NCBI GenBank assembly: GCA_020438105.1
Contig: JAGQVE010000003.1
Span: forward strand, 119,369 to 181,123
Origin: Bacteroidales bacterium
GTDB lineage: Bacteria > Bacteroidota > Bacteroidia > Bacteroidales > JAADJA01
DNA: 61,755 nt
Direction of reading: 5' to 3'
Part shown: positions 42,318 to 48,594 of the stretch, one piece after another
Numbering within the stretch: position 1 is the stretch's first letter
Layout: each line of letters opens with the position of its first letter
Notes under the pieces: generated by a model
The model's input: the letters and a program-made list of their open reading frames with translations, nothing else
What the model was told of the DNA's origin: nothing
Databases searched by the model: none
Translations under genes and position numbers: made by a program

Positions 42318-43331
42318 TTATGACAATCGTTTGGTGAGTTCTCGTTTATCTATGGTGAGTGCGCATTTAAAATGGCCTTCGGGGCAGCTTTTAAATCCGT
42401 GCAAACCGCATGGGCGGCAGTCCAGGCTTAATGGTGTTTCTACTACAACAGCATCATCTGATTTGGGTCCAAATCCAAAGCTTGTAACTGTTGAACAAAA
42501 TATGGCCGTTATTTTTGCATTCACCGACGAGGCGAGGTGAAGCGGTGCAGAATCATTCATAAAATTCATGCTCGCATCGCGCATCAGCACGGCAGTATCC
42601 AGGAAACTGGTTTTTCCGGCAAGATTCATCGAATTTGTATGTTCAGATTCTTGAATGATCATATCGCAAATATCAGAATCTTTTTGAGATCCCAAAAAAT
42701 AAATTCGGGTACCGGGATCAACCTCTTTCACAAACTCAATCCATTTTTCGGCAGGGTATTGTTTGGTAAACCACAGCGAAGCCGGACTGATAGTGATGTA
42801 TTTTACCGTTTTAAATTGCGACATGCGGGCATCGTGGGTGGGAGTAGGGTAAAGTTTAATGGGGAAACGGCCAGGACCGGAAATCGGATCAAGAAGAGAC
42901 AAATTGCGTTCTGTTTCATGTTTATTCCCCTCACGAATGGTATGTTTGATCCGGTGATTAAAAAATAATGAGAACGGATTTTTATCGAATCCTATGGTTT
43001 TTTTTGCCTTTGAAAATGCTGTCAGAAACCCGGTTGACCCAAAGCGTTGTAAGTTGACCACCACATCGTATTTCGTTTCACGGACTGTCTGAATGATCTT
43101 CCTGAATTTTTTGTATTTATCTTGTGATTTATCCCACACGATGAGTTGATGCAAGTAAGGATGTCCTTCAAATAAACTTTCGTTTCCTTTTTTCAAAAGA
43201 AAATCAATTTGCGCCTCCGGGAAATTCGCATGGATTTTTTCAATGACTGGAGTGGCCAGTATCACATCCCCGATGGAAGCAGTCTGTATGACCAGAAAGG
43301 AGTTTATGTTATTTGGATCAAACGTCGACAT
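42318..43331 (-). CDS. Glycosyltransferase family 9 (heptosyltransferase-like)
   Basis: A 337-residue GT-B enzyme of the ADP-heptose:LPS heptosyltransferase family. The N-terminal FLVIQTASIGDVILATPVIE, the mid-region PASLWFTKQYPAEKW and the nucleotide-sugar-binding MNDSAPLHLASS are typical. It probably adds a sugar to the LPS inner core at the cytoplasmic face of the inner membrane. A cysteine cluster CRPCGLHGFKSCPEGHFKC near the C-terminus is common in this group. Its ATG overlaps the end of dapD by 14 bases. Confidence 0.92.
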   Translation of the reverse strand: MSTFDPNNINSFLVIQTASIGDVILATPVIEKIHANFPEAQIDFLLKKGNESLFEGHPYLHQLIVWDKSQDKYKKFRKIIQTVRETKYDVVVNLQRFGSTGFLTAFSKAKKTIGFDKNPFSLFFNHRIKHTIREGNKHETERNLSLLDPISGPGRFPIKLYPTPTHDARMSQFKTVKYITISPASLWFTKQYPAEKWIEFVKEVDPGTRIYFLGSQKDSDICDMIIQESEHTNSMNLAGKTSFLDTAVLMRDASMNFMNDSAPLHLASSVNAKITAIFCSTVTSFGFGPKSDDAVVVETPLSLDCRPCGLHGFKSCPEGHFKCALTIDKRELTKRLS

Positions 43332-44136
43332 TATAATCCCTTAAAGCATCATTTAATGAAGTTTTTAAATCGGTTGACGGTTTTCGCTGTCCGATGATCA
43401 ACGCACAGGAAACATTAAATTCACCAGCCGGGAATTTTTTGGTGTACGATCCCGGAATAACCACACTTCGGGCCGGCACTCGACCTTTCATTTCTTTGGG
43501 CTCATTGCCGGTAACATCAATGATGCGGGTTGATTTGGTGATCACCACATTGGCTCCCAAAACAGCCTCTTTTTCAATATGAGCGCCTTCCACAACAATA
43601 CTGCGCGAACCAATGAAACATCCATCTTCAATAATCACCGGCGAAGCCTGAACAGGTTCAAGCACACCTCCGATTCCCACACCACCACTCAAATGTACAT
43701 TTTTTCCGATCTGCGCACAGGAACCTACTGTGGCCCAGGTATCCACCATTGTTCCTGCATCCACATAAGCGCCAATGTTTACATAGGAAGGCATCATTAT
43801 AACTCCCTTTGAAATAAATGCCCCATAACGAGCCACAGCGTTGGGTACCACCCGAATGCCAAGTTGGTTATAATCCTTTTTCAAATCAATTTTGTCATGA
43901 AATTCTAATGGACCTGCTGTACTTTTCACCATGGGCTGTATCGGGAAATAGAGGATCACTGCTTTTTTGATCCACTCATTCAGCTTCCAGCCCGAATCGC
44001 CCGGTTCCGAAACCCGGATACTTCCTTTGTCAAGCAAAGCGATAATTGCCCTGATGGCATCCCGATATTCGGCAACTTCCAGTAACTTGCGATCATCCCA
44101 GACCTGTTCAATTTTTGTTTTTAAATCTTCGTACAT
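43318..44136 (-). CDS. dapD: 2,3,4,5-tetrahydropyridine-2,6-dicarboxylate N-succinyltransferase
   Basis: A 272-residue DapD with an N-terminal helical domain (DRKLLEVAEYRDAIRAIIALLD), a left-handed beta-helix of hexapeptide repeats from about residue 100 (GVIMMPSYVNIGAYVDAGTMVDTWATVGSCAQIGKNVHLSGGVGIGG shortened here to its key GAYVDAGTMVDTWATVG) and a C-terminal SVVIPGSY strand. It acts in the succinylase route to diaminopimelate and lysine. The start at 44136 was chosen because a TAATTTTG promoter box (44162-44155) lies between it and the upstream GTG (44175), and 272 residues suits the family. It is first in the operon. Confidence 0.93.
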   Translation of the reverse strand: MYEDLKTKIEQVWDDRKLLEVAEYRDAIRAIIALLDKGSIRVSEPGDSGWKLNEWIKKAVILYFPIQPMVKSTAGPLEFHDKIDLKKDYNQLGIRVVPNAVARYGAFISKGVIMMPSYVNIGAYVDAGTMVDTWATVGSCAQIGKNVHLSGGVGIGGVLEPVQASPVIIEDGCFIGSRSIVVEGAHIEKEAVLGANVVITKSTRIIDVTGNEPKEMKGRVPARSVVIPGSYTKKFPAGEFNVSCALIIGQRKPSTDLKTSLNDALRDYNVDV

Positions 44137-44154
44137 ATCCTTTTTTTCGTCATT

Positions 44155-44162
44155 CAAAATTA
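44155..44162 (-). promoter_or_regulatory. -7 promoter box (TAATTTTG) of the dapD operon
   Basis: TAATTTTG on the minus strand, 19 bases from the ATG at 44136. It is only 31 bases from the opposing box of ruvX, giving a compact divergent promoter. Confidence 0.6.
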
Positions 44163-44192
44163 TATATTTTTTCACAGTACCGTTCTCTTTAT

Positions 44193-44200
44193 TAATTTTG
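44193..44200 (+). promoter_or_regulatory. -7 promoter box (TAATTTTG) of the ruvX-def operon
   Basis: TAATTTTG, followed by CAG, matches TAnnTTTG, 20 bases before the ATG at 44220. Confidence 0.6.
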
Positions 44201-44219
44201 CAGTCGCTTTATAGCAGTT

Positions 44220-44642
44220 ATGGGCAGAATTTTAGCAATAGATTATGGTCAGAAAAGGGTAGGCCTTGCCGTTACTGACGAGCATCAGATCATCGCAACA
44301 GCGCTGGATACGATTCACGTGAAGGATATCATTGCTTATCTCAAACAATATGTTCAGCAGGAAAAGGTGGATTGTATTGTGGTGGGTGAGCCCAAACAAA
44401 TGAACAATAAAGCGTCAGAATCAGTTAAATACATCGATCCGTTTGTGAAACATCTGAAGAAAATTTTCAGTGATATTCCCATCGATCGGTACGATGAACG
44501 GTTTACTTCAAGCATGGCCCTCCAATCGATGATTGATATGGGATCGAAAAAAAAGGACCGGCAAAAGAAAGAAAATATTGATAAAATAAGTGCAGTACTC
44601 ATTCTGCAATCATATTTGGAATCAAAAAAGAGGAGAATTTAA
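44220..44642 (+). CDS. ruvX: RuvX/YqgF-family Holliday-junction resolvase-like nuclease
   Basis: A 140-residue RNase H-fold protein with the first acidic motif ILAIDYGQKRVGLAVTD, the glycine-bearing strand CIVVGEPKQMNNKAS, DERFTSS and a final acidic/basic helix (DKISAVLILQSYL). YqgF/RuvX matures the 5' end of pre-16S rRNA in several bacteria and was first named as a junction resolvase. It is followed after 3 bases by def. Confidence 0.95.
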   Translation: MGRILAIDYGQKRVGLAVTDEHQIIATALDTIHVKDIIAYLKQYVQQEKVDCIVVGEPKQMNNKASESVKYIDPFVKHLKKIFSDIPIDRYDERFTSSMALQSMIDMGSKKKDRQKKENIDKISAVLILQSYLESKKRRI

Positions 44643-44645
44643 AAA

Positions 44646-45218
44646 ATGATATTACCAATAACGGCATACGGTCACCCGATCTTACGCAAAGTAGCTGTGG
44701 ATATTGATAAAGACTATCCCGGACTTGATCATTTGATCGAAGATATGTTTGAAACCATGTATGCCAGCAGTGGTGTTGGTTTGGCAGCCCCTCAAATCAA
44801 TAGGTCGATTCGGTTGATCGTAATTGATGCTTCCCCGTTTGAGGATGAATACCCCGAGACGAAAGATTTTAAAAGGGTGTTTATTAATGCAAAAATGATG
44901 GATGAAAACGGCGAGGAATGGCCTTTTAATGAAGGCTGCCTGAGCATCCCTGACATTCGTGAGGAGGTGCAGCGCAAACCGAAGATCAGGATTACCTATT
45001 ACGACGAAAACTGGGAGTTCCATGATGAAGTATATGACTCCGTGATGGCCCGCATCCTGCAGCATGAATACGATCACCTGGAAGGAGTTCTTTTTGTGGA
45101 TAAAATAAATAGTATCAGAAAGATGTTGTTAAAACGAAAATTGCAGGATATAAGCAAAGGCAATATTAATGTGGAGTATAAAATGATTTTTCCCAATAAA
45201 AAGAAGGGGCGTAAGTAG
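44646..45218 (+). CDS. def: Peptide deformylase
   Basis: A 190-residue enzyme with all three deformylase motifs: GVGLAAPQ, EGCLSIP and QHEYDHLEG; the cysteine of the second and both histidines of the third bind the metal. It removes the formyl group from nascent N-terminal methionine. It is directly downstream of ruvX, a common Bacteroidota pairing. Confidence 0.97.
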   Translation: MILPITAYGHPILRKVAVDIDKDYPGLDHLIEDMFETMYASSGVGLAAPQINRSIRLIVIDASPFEDEYPETKDFKRVFINAKMMDENGEEWPFNEGCLSIPDIREEVQRKPKIRITYYDENWEFHDEVYDSVMARILQHEYDHLEGVLFVDKINSIRKMLLKRKLQDISKGNINVEYKMIFPNKKKGRK

Positions 45219-45226
45219 TTTTAAAT

Positions 45227-45234
45227 TAGCTTTG
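45227..45234 (+). promoter_or_regulatory. -7 promoter box (TAGCTTTG) of the TPR lipoprotein gene
   Basis: TAGCTTTG matches TAnnTTTG but ends only 4 bases before the ATG at 45239, so it would give an almost leaderless transcript. It may be secondary to readthrough from def. Confidence 0.4.
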
Positions 45235-45238
45235 AAAC

Positions 45239-45772
45239 ATGAAAACATTCCAATTATTTTTCGCATTGATCGCAGGCATAGTTTTAATTTCTGCCTGTTC
45301 AAATCCGCAAAACGACAGAAAGGCTGCTATTAAAGCGCTTGAGGATGAGTTATTCTCAGATGAAACAAAAATGGTGGACCGTGCAAAAGCCAATGAACTG
45401 ATCTCAACTTATGTGGCCTTTGTTGATGAATTTCCGAATGATGCCGGCAGTCCCGAAATTTTATTCAAAGCAGGTGACATGGCGATGAATTTAAACCAGG
45501 GGAGAAGGGCAATTGAAATTTTCGACCGTATTATCCAAAATTATCCCGATTTCGGCAAAACACCCCAGTGCCTTTTCCTGAAAGGTTATATTTATGAAAA
45601 TGACCTGGGCGACCTGGAAAAAGCAAAAATGATCTACGAAGAATTCCTGCAGAAATACCCGGATGATGAATTTGCCGACGATGCAGAAATTTCAATTCAA
45701 AATCTGGGAAAAACACCGGAAGAGCTTATCAGGGAGTTTGAAGAGAAAGCAAAAAATCAGGAGGCTATTTAG
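45239..45772 (+). CDS. TPR-repeat lipoprotein (YbgF/BamD-like)
   Basis: A 177-residue lipoprotein (LIAGIVLISAC lipobox). Helical TPR-like repeats follow: NDAGSPEILFKAGDMAMNLNQGRRAIEIFDRII, then TPQCLFLKGYIYENDLGDLEKAKMIYEEFLQKYPDD shortened to its key repeat GDLEKAKMIYEEFLQKYP. A charged tail closes the protein. The domain resembles the TPR part of YbgF/CpoB and BamD, which act at the periplasmic face of the envelope. It is third after ruvX and def and is followed by a strong terminator. Confidence 0.82.
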   Translation: MKTFQLFFALIAGIVLISACSNPQNDRKAAIKALEDELFSDETKMVDRAKANELISTYVAFVDEFPNDAGSPEILFKAGDMAMNLNQGRRAIEIFDRIIQNYPDFGKTPQCLFLKGYIYENDLGDLEKAKMIYEEFLQKYPDDEFADDAEISIQNLGKTPEELIREFEEKAKNQEAI

Positions 45773-45876
45773 ATTTCCCTGCAAAAGAAATATTTAAAGG
45801 AAAAAATTCCACAGTTACAATATTGATAAAAATGTTGTCGTTAATTGTACCAGGATAAATTGGTAATTTTTTTCAT

Positions 45877-45920
45877 CCAAAAAGCGTCGCTCCTCAAGTT
45901 CGGCGCTTTTTGGTTTTTTA
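45877..45920 (+). terminator. Rho-independent terminator after the TPR lipoprotein gene
   Basis: CCAAAAAGCG (45877-45886) and CGCTTTTTGG (45904-45913) pair perfectly around a 17-base loop, followed by TTTTTTA. Confidence 0.85.
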
Positions 45921-46349
45921 TTCTCCCAGCAAGTTTTTCTTGAGGTCGGCTTTTTCAAGTAAATTAATATCTCCCCGCGAATCGATACACTCTACGATCT
46001 TTTTCTTAAACTTCCAGCAGGTCATTTGCCGTATATTGAGCTTTTCAGAAATTTTGGAGGTGGAAATATTGGGATTATGACAAACCAGGTAAGTAATTTT
46101 GAAAGCCTCAGTTAAAGGAAACTTACATTTATGAAATATGGTGTTTGCGGTGGCTGATTCCTCCGTCTTGCATTTGGTACATCGTCGTGAATGGGTCTTT
46201 TTACCTTTACAAAAATTGGTGTGACCGCATTTTCGGCACACAAATCCTGATTTCCATTTTTCATCTGCCAGGTATTGCAAACACTTCTCTTCCGTGTCGA
46301 ATTGCTCGTCAAACTCAATGATGTCGATATTTTTAAGAATAGTTTCCAT
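45918..46349 (-). CDS. Orphan IS1595-type zinc-ribbon/helix-turn-helix protein (transposase N-terminal half)
   Basis: A 143-residue protein matching the N-terminus of IS1595/ISXO2 transposases: IEFDEQFDTEEKCLQYLADEKW, then a zinc ribbon with C38-X2-C41 and C57-X2-C60, and a helix-turn-helix (FKITYLVCHNPNISTSKISEKLNIRQMTCWKFKKKI). The DDE nuclease domain is absent, and nothing like it follows in any frame. The gene is intact, has its own TAAATTTG box and carries a 31-bp palindrome between box and ATG. I infer a DNA-binding regulator derived from a transposase; a simple remnant is the alternative. It is divergent from the thioredoxin operon. Confidence 0.8.
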   Translation of the reverse strand: METILKNIDIIEFDEQFDTEEKCLQYLADEKWKSGFVCRKCGHTNFCKGKKTHSRRCTKCKTEESATANTIFHKCKFPLTEAFKITYLVCHNPNISTSKISEKLNIRQMTCWKFKKKIVECIDSRGDINLLEKADLKKNLLGE

Positions 46350-46363
46350 AATACTTAACCTGA

Positions 46364-46394
46364 CATTCCAACTGACATGCTGTCAATTGGAATG
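46364..46394. promoter_or_regulatory. 31-bp palindrome, candidate operator
   Basis: CATTCCAA-C-TGACA-TGC-TGTCA-A-TTGGAATG is symmetric about 46379 with one mismatched pair. It lies between the -7 box (46413-46406) and the ATG (46349) of the zinc-ribbon gene, where bound protein would block transcription. Confidence 0.7.
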
Positions 46395-46405
46395 GAATTT
46401 GACTG

Positions 46406-46413
46406 CAAATTTA
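46406..46413 (-). promoter_or_regulatory. -7 promoter box (TAAATTTG) of the zinc-ribbon gene
   Basis: TAAATTTG on the minus strand fits TAnnTTTG, 11 bases upstream of the palindrome. Confidence 0.5.
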
Positions 46414-46453
46414 CAAAAAGTGATATTTAAGCGATATATTTTTAAAATTTTTT

Positions 46454-46461
46454 TATTTTTG
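46454..46461 (+). promoter_or_regulatory. -7 promoter box (TATTTTTG) of the thioredoxin operon
   Basis: TATTTTTG, followed by CAGC, lies 35 bases before the ATG at 46497. Confidence 0.6.
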
Positions 46462-46496
46462 CAGCGTTAAATTTCACGATCACAAATACAATAAAT

Positions 46497-46949
46497 ATGA
46501 AAAAACTCATTGCAATTTTTACCATAGCCCTGCTGGCAGGATTTCAGGTGGTTCAGGCCCAGGATGAGGAAGAACCTAAAACCGAGCATTTGACCGTTGA
46601 AACCTTCAAAGAAAAAGTTTATGACTACGAAGCAAATCCTGACGAGTGGGTTTATGAAGGTGATAAACCTTGCATTGTGGATTTTTATGCCGACTGGTGT
46701 AAACCTTGTAAGCTGATTGCCCCGATACTGGAAGAACTCGCAGAAGAATATGATGGTCAGATCATTGTTTATAAAGTAAATACCGAACAACAACGTGAAT
46801 TATCCCGCGTGTTTGGCATTCGCAGTATTCCATCGGTTTTGTTTATCCCCACTGAAGGAAAACCGCAGATGACACAGGGTGCGCTGCCCAAAGAAACATT
46901 TAAGCAGGTTATCGATGAGTTTTTATTAGGTAAAAAAGCAGATCAATAG
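46497..46949 (+). CDS. Periplasmic thioredoxin, first of three in tandem
   Basis: A 150-residue thioredoxin with a cleavable signal peptide (residues 1-22, ending VVQAQ). The active site is W-C68-K-P-C71, preceded by an extra cysteine C59 in DKPCIVDFYADWC, and the cis-proline is in RSIPSVLF. It shares with its two neighbours a special N-terminal extension (ETFKEKVYDYEANPDEWVY). It is predicted to be a soluble periplasmic disulfide reductase or carrier. Confidence 0.93.
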   Translation: MKKLIAIFTIALLAGFQVVQAQDEEEPKTEHLTVETFKEKVYDYEANPDEWVYEGDKPCIVDFYADWCKPCKLIAPILEELAEEYDGQIIVYKVNTEQQRELSRVFGIRSIPSVLFIPTEGKPQMTQGALPKETFKQVIDEFLLGKKADQ

Positions 46950-46959
46950 ATTAAAAAAC

Positions 46960-47517
46960 ATGACAAGATTTTTTCAAATAATGGCAATCGGACTGATGTT
47001 GACGTTCGTTGCTTGCAATCAATCGGAAACTAATTCTTCTTCAACAAATGCTGAAGCAAATGATCAGGTATCTGAACAAACACCGGCTTCCCATAGTGAT
47101 AAGCAGGAAGTGACTGATAACGGTGATCTCAAGCCGATTTATCTAACTACAGCAGAGTTTAAAGAAAAAGTATGGGATTATGAAAACAACCCGGAGGCCT
47201 GGGTTTATCAGGGTGAAATTCCGTGTGTAGTTGATTTTTATGCTGACTGGTGCAAACCTTGTAAAATGGTGGCTCCCATTATGGATGACCTGGCCGATTA
47301 TTACAATGGCAAAGTGCAGATATATAAGGTAAATACCGATAATGAAAAGGAACTTTCAATGGTATTCCAGATCCGCAGTATTCCTTCGGTATTGTTTGTA
47401 CCCATGCAAGGTAAGCCAGCCATGCAGGCCGGCGCTATGCAAAAAGAAGATTACATCCGGATCATTGATGAAAACGTATTAAAAACAAATAAAGGAAACG
47501 ACAAAACACAATCATAA
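46960..47517 (+). CDS. Lipoprotein thioredoxin, second of three in tandem
   Basis: A 185-residue thioredoxin anchored as a lipoprotein (MLTFVAC, lipid cysteine C19), with a 40-residue Ser/Asn/Glu-rich linker. The domain carries W-C98-K-P-C101, the extra C89, and cis-proline RSIPSVLF. Sequence similarity to the flanking copies runs through the whole domain, so the three arose by tandem duplication. It starts 10 bases after the first gene's stop. The anchor (inner or outer membrane) cannot be told. Confidence 0.93.
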   Translation: MTRFFQIMAIGLMLTFVACNQSETNSSSTNAEANDQVSEQTPASHSDKQEVTDNGDLKPIYLTTAEFKEKVWDYENNPEAWVYQGEIPCVVDFYADWCKPCKMVAPIMDDLADYYNGKVQIYKVNTDNEKELSMVFQIRSIPSVLFVPMQGKPAMQAGAMQKEDYIRIIDENVLKTNKGNDKTQS

Positions 47518-47518
47518 A

Positions 47519-47887
47519 ATGGAACATTTAACAAAACAAACCTTTTTTGACAAAGTATTCAATTACGAACAAAACAAAGAGTGGAAATTTGAAGGCGACA
47601 AGCCTTGTATCATTGACTTTTACGCCGACTGGTGTCAGCCCTGCAAAATGGTAGCGCCAATCCTGGAAGAGTTATCAGAAGAATTTAAAGGACAGATCGA
47701 TATATATAAAGTAGATACCGAAGCAGAGCAAGAACTGGCTGCAGCATATGGTATCCGCAGCATCCCTTCATTGTTGTTTGTGCCCAAAGATGCACAACCA
47801 CAAATGGCAATGGGTGCACTCCCGAAAGATACTTTTGTTCAGGTTATCAATGATGTATTGTTAGGTGCCCCGAAAGAGGCTAACTAA
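47519..47887 (+). CDS. Cytoplasmic thioredoxin, third of three in tandem
   Basis: A 122-residue thioredoxin without any signal. The active site is W-C39-Q-P-C42 with the extra cysteine C30, and the family N-terminal extension is kept (FFDKVFNYEQNKEWKF). It is the probable cytoplasmic partner of the two exported copies. It starts one base after the second gene's stop codon, so translation is coupled. A hairpin terminator follows at 47911. Confidence 0.93.
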   Translation: MEHLTKQTFFDKVFNYEQNKEWKFEGDKPCIIDFYADWCQPCKMVAPILEELSEEFKGQIDIYKVDTEAEQELAAAYGIRSIPSLLFVPKDAQPQMAMGALPKDTFVQVINDVLLGAPKEAN

Positions 47888-47910
47888 TACAAACTAATTT
47901 TAGTTGATTG

Positions 47911-47942
47911 GGGTATGATCCAAAGGGGTTGTACCCTTTTTT
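47911..47942 (+). terminator. Rho-independent terminator of the thioredoxin operon
   Basis: GGGTA (47911-47915) pairs with TACCC (47932-47936); GATCC and GGGTT extend the stem inside. TTTTTT follows. Confidence 0.8.
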
Positions 47943-47948
47943 ATTTGC

Positions 47949-47956
47949 TAATTTTG
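47949..47956 (+). promoter_or_regulatory. -7 promoter box (TAATTTTG) of the WbqC-like gene
   Basis: TAATTTTG, then CGGG, ends 5 bases before the ATG at 47962, suggesting a near-leaderless transcript. It fixes the start at 47962 rather than at 47908 inside the terminator. Confidence 0.5.
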
Positions 47957-47961
47957 CGGGT

Positions 47962-48594
47962 ATGAAAGCAGTTAAAAAAATACTTCTCTCAACAACCTAC
48001 CTCGGCCCTGCAAGCTATTTTGCTGAAATAGCCACCGCGGACGGAATAGGAGTGGAGGCATTTGAAACCTATCCCAAACAAACCTATCGCAACCGCTGCC
48101 GAATAGTTACGGCCAACGGCCTTTTGAGCCTCACCATTCCGGTTGTTAAAGTGAACGGGAACCACACCTTGCTGAAAGATATCGAGATTTCGTATCATAC
48201 CAAATGGCAGCAATTGCACTGGCGGGCAATCACCGCTGCTTACCGGCATTCGCCCTATTTTATGTTTTATGAGGATGCCCTCAAACCCTTTTACGAAAGG
48301 CGTTATCAATCGCTGCTTGAGTTTAACCAGGAACTGTCTAAAACCGTTTTAAATCTTGCCGGAATAAATAAAGCACTAACCCTTACTGAAGCGTATGAAA
48401 AAAGTGTTTCCAAAGAGATCACTGATCTCAGAAATGCGTTTTCACCTAAAATGCCATTTGAAAAGAAATTACCCACTTATATCCAGGTTTTTGAAGAACG
48501 GAATGGATTTCAACAGGACCTCAGCATAGTGGATGTATTGCTGAACTTAGGACCCGAAACTGCCGCTTACCTGAAGTCCATCACTGAACAGTAG
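47962..48594 (+). CDS. WbqC-like family protein
   Basis: A 210-residue protein with the WbqC pattern: LLSTTYLGPASYFAEIA, YPKQTYRNRCRI, LLSLTIPVVKVNG and WQQLHWRAITAAYRHSPYF. WbqC is tied to amide or sugar modification in some O-antigen loci, but its activity is not established. The gene converges on the DUF3857 gene and overlaps its end by 14 bases. Confidence 0.88.
   Translation: MKAVKKILLSTTYLGPASYFAEIATADGIGVEAFETYPKQTYRNRCRIVTANGLLSLTIPVVKVNGNHTLLKDIEISYHTKWQQLHWRAITAAYRHSPYFMFYEDALKPFYERRYQSLLEFNQELSKTVLNLAGINKALTLTEAYEKSVSKEITDLRNAFSPKMPFEKKLPTYIQVFEERNGFQQDLSIVDVLLNLGPETAAYLKSITEQ

Noticed and set aside
47908..47961. WbqC start at 47908
   Set aside because: The stretch is the terminator hairpin of the thioredoxin operon and also holds the -7 box.
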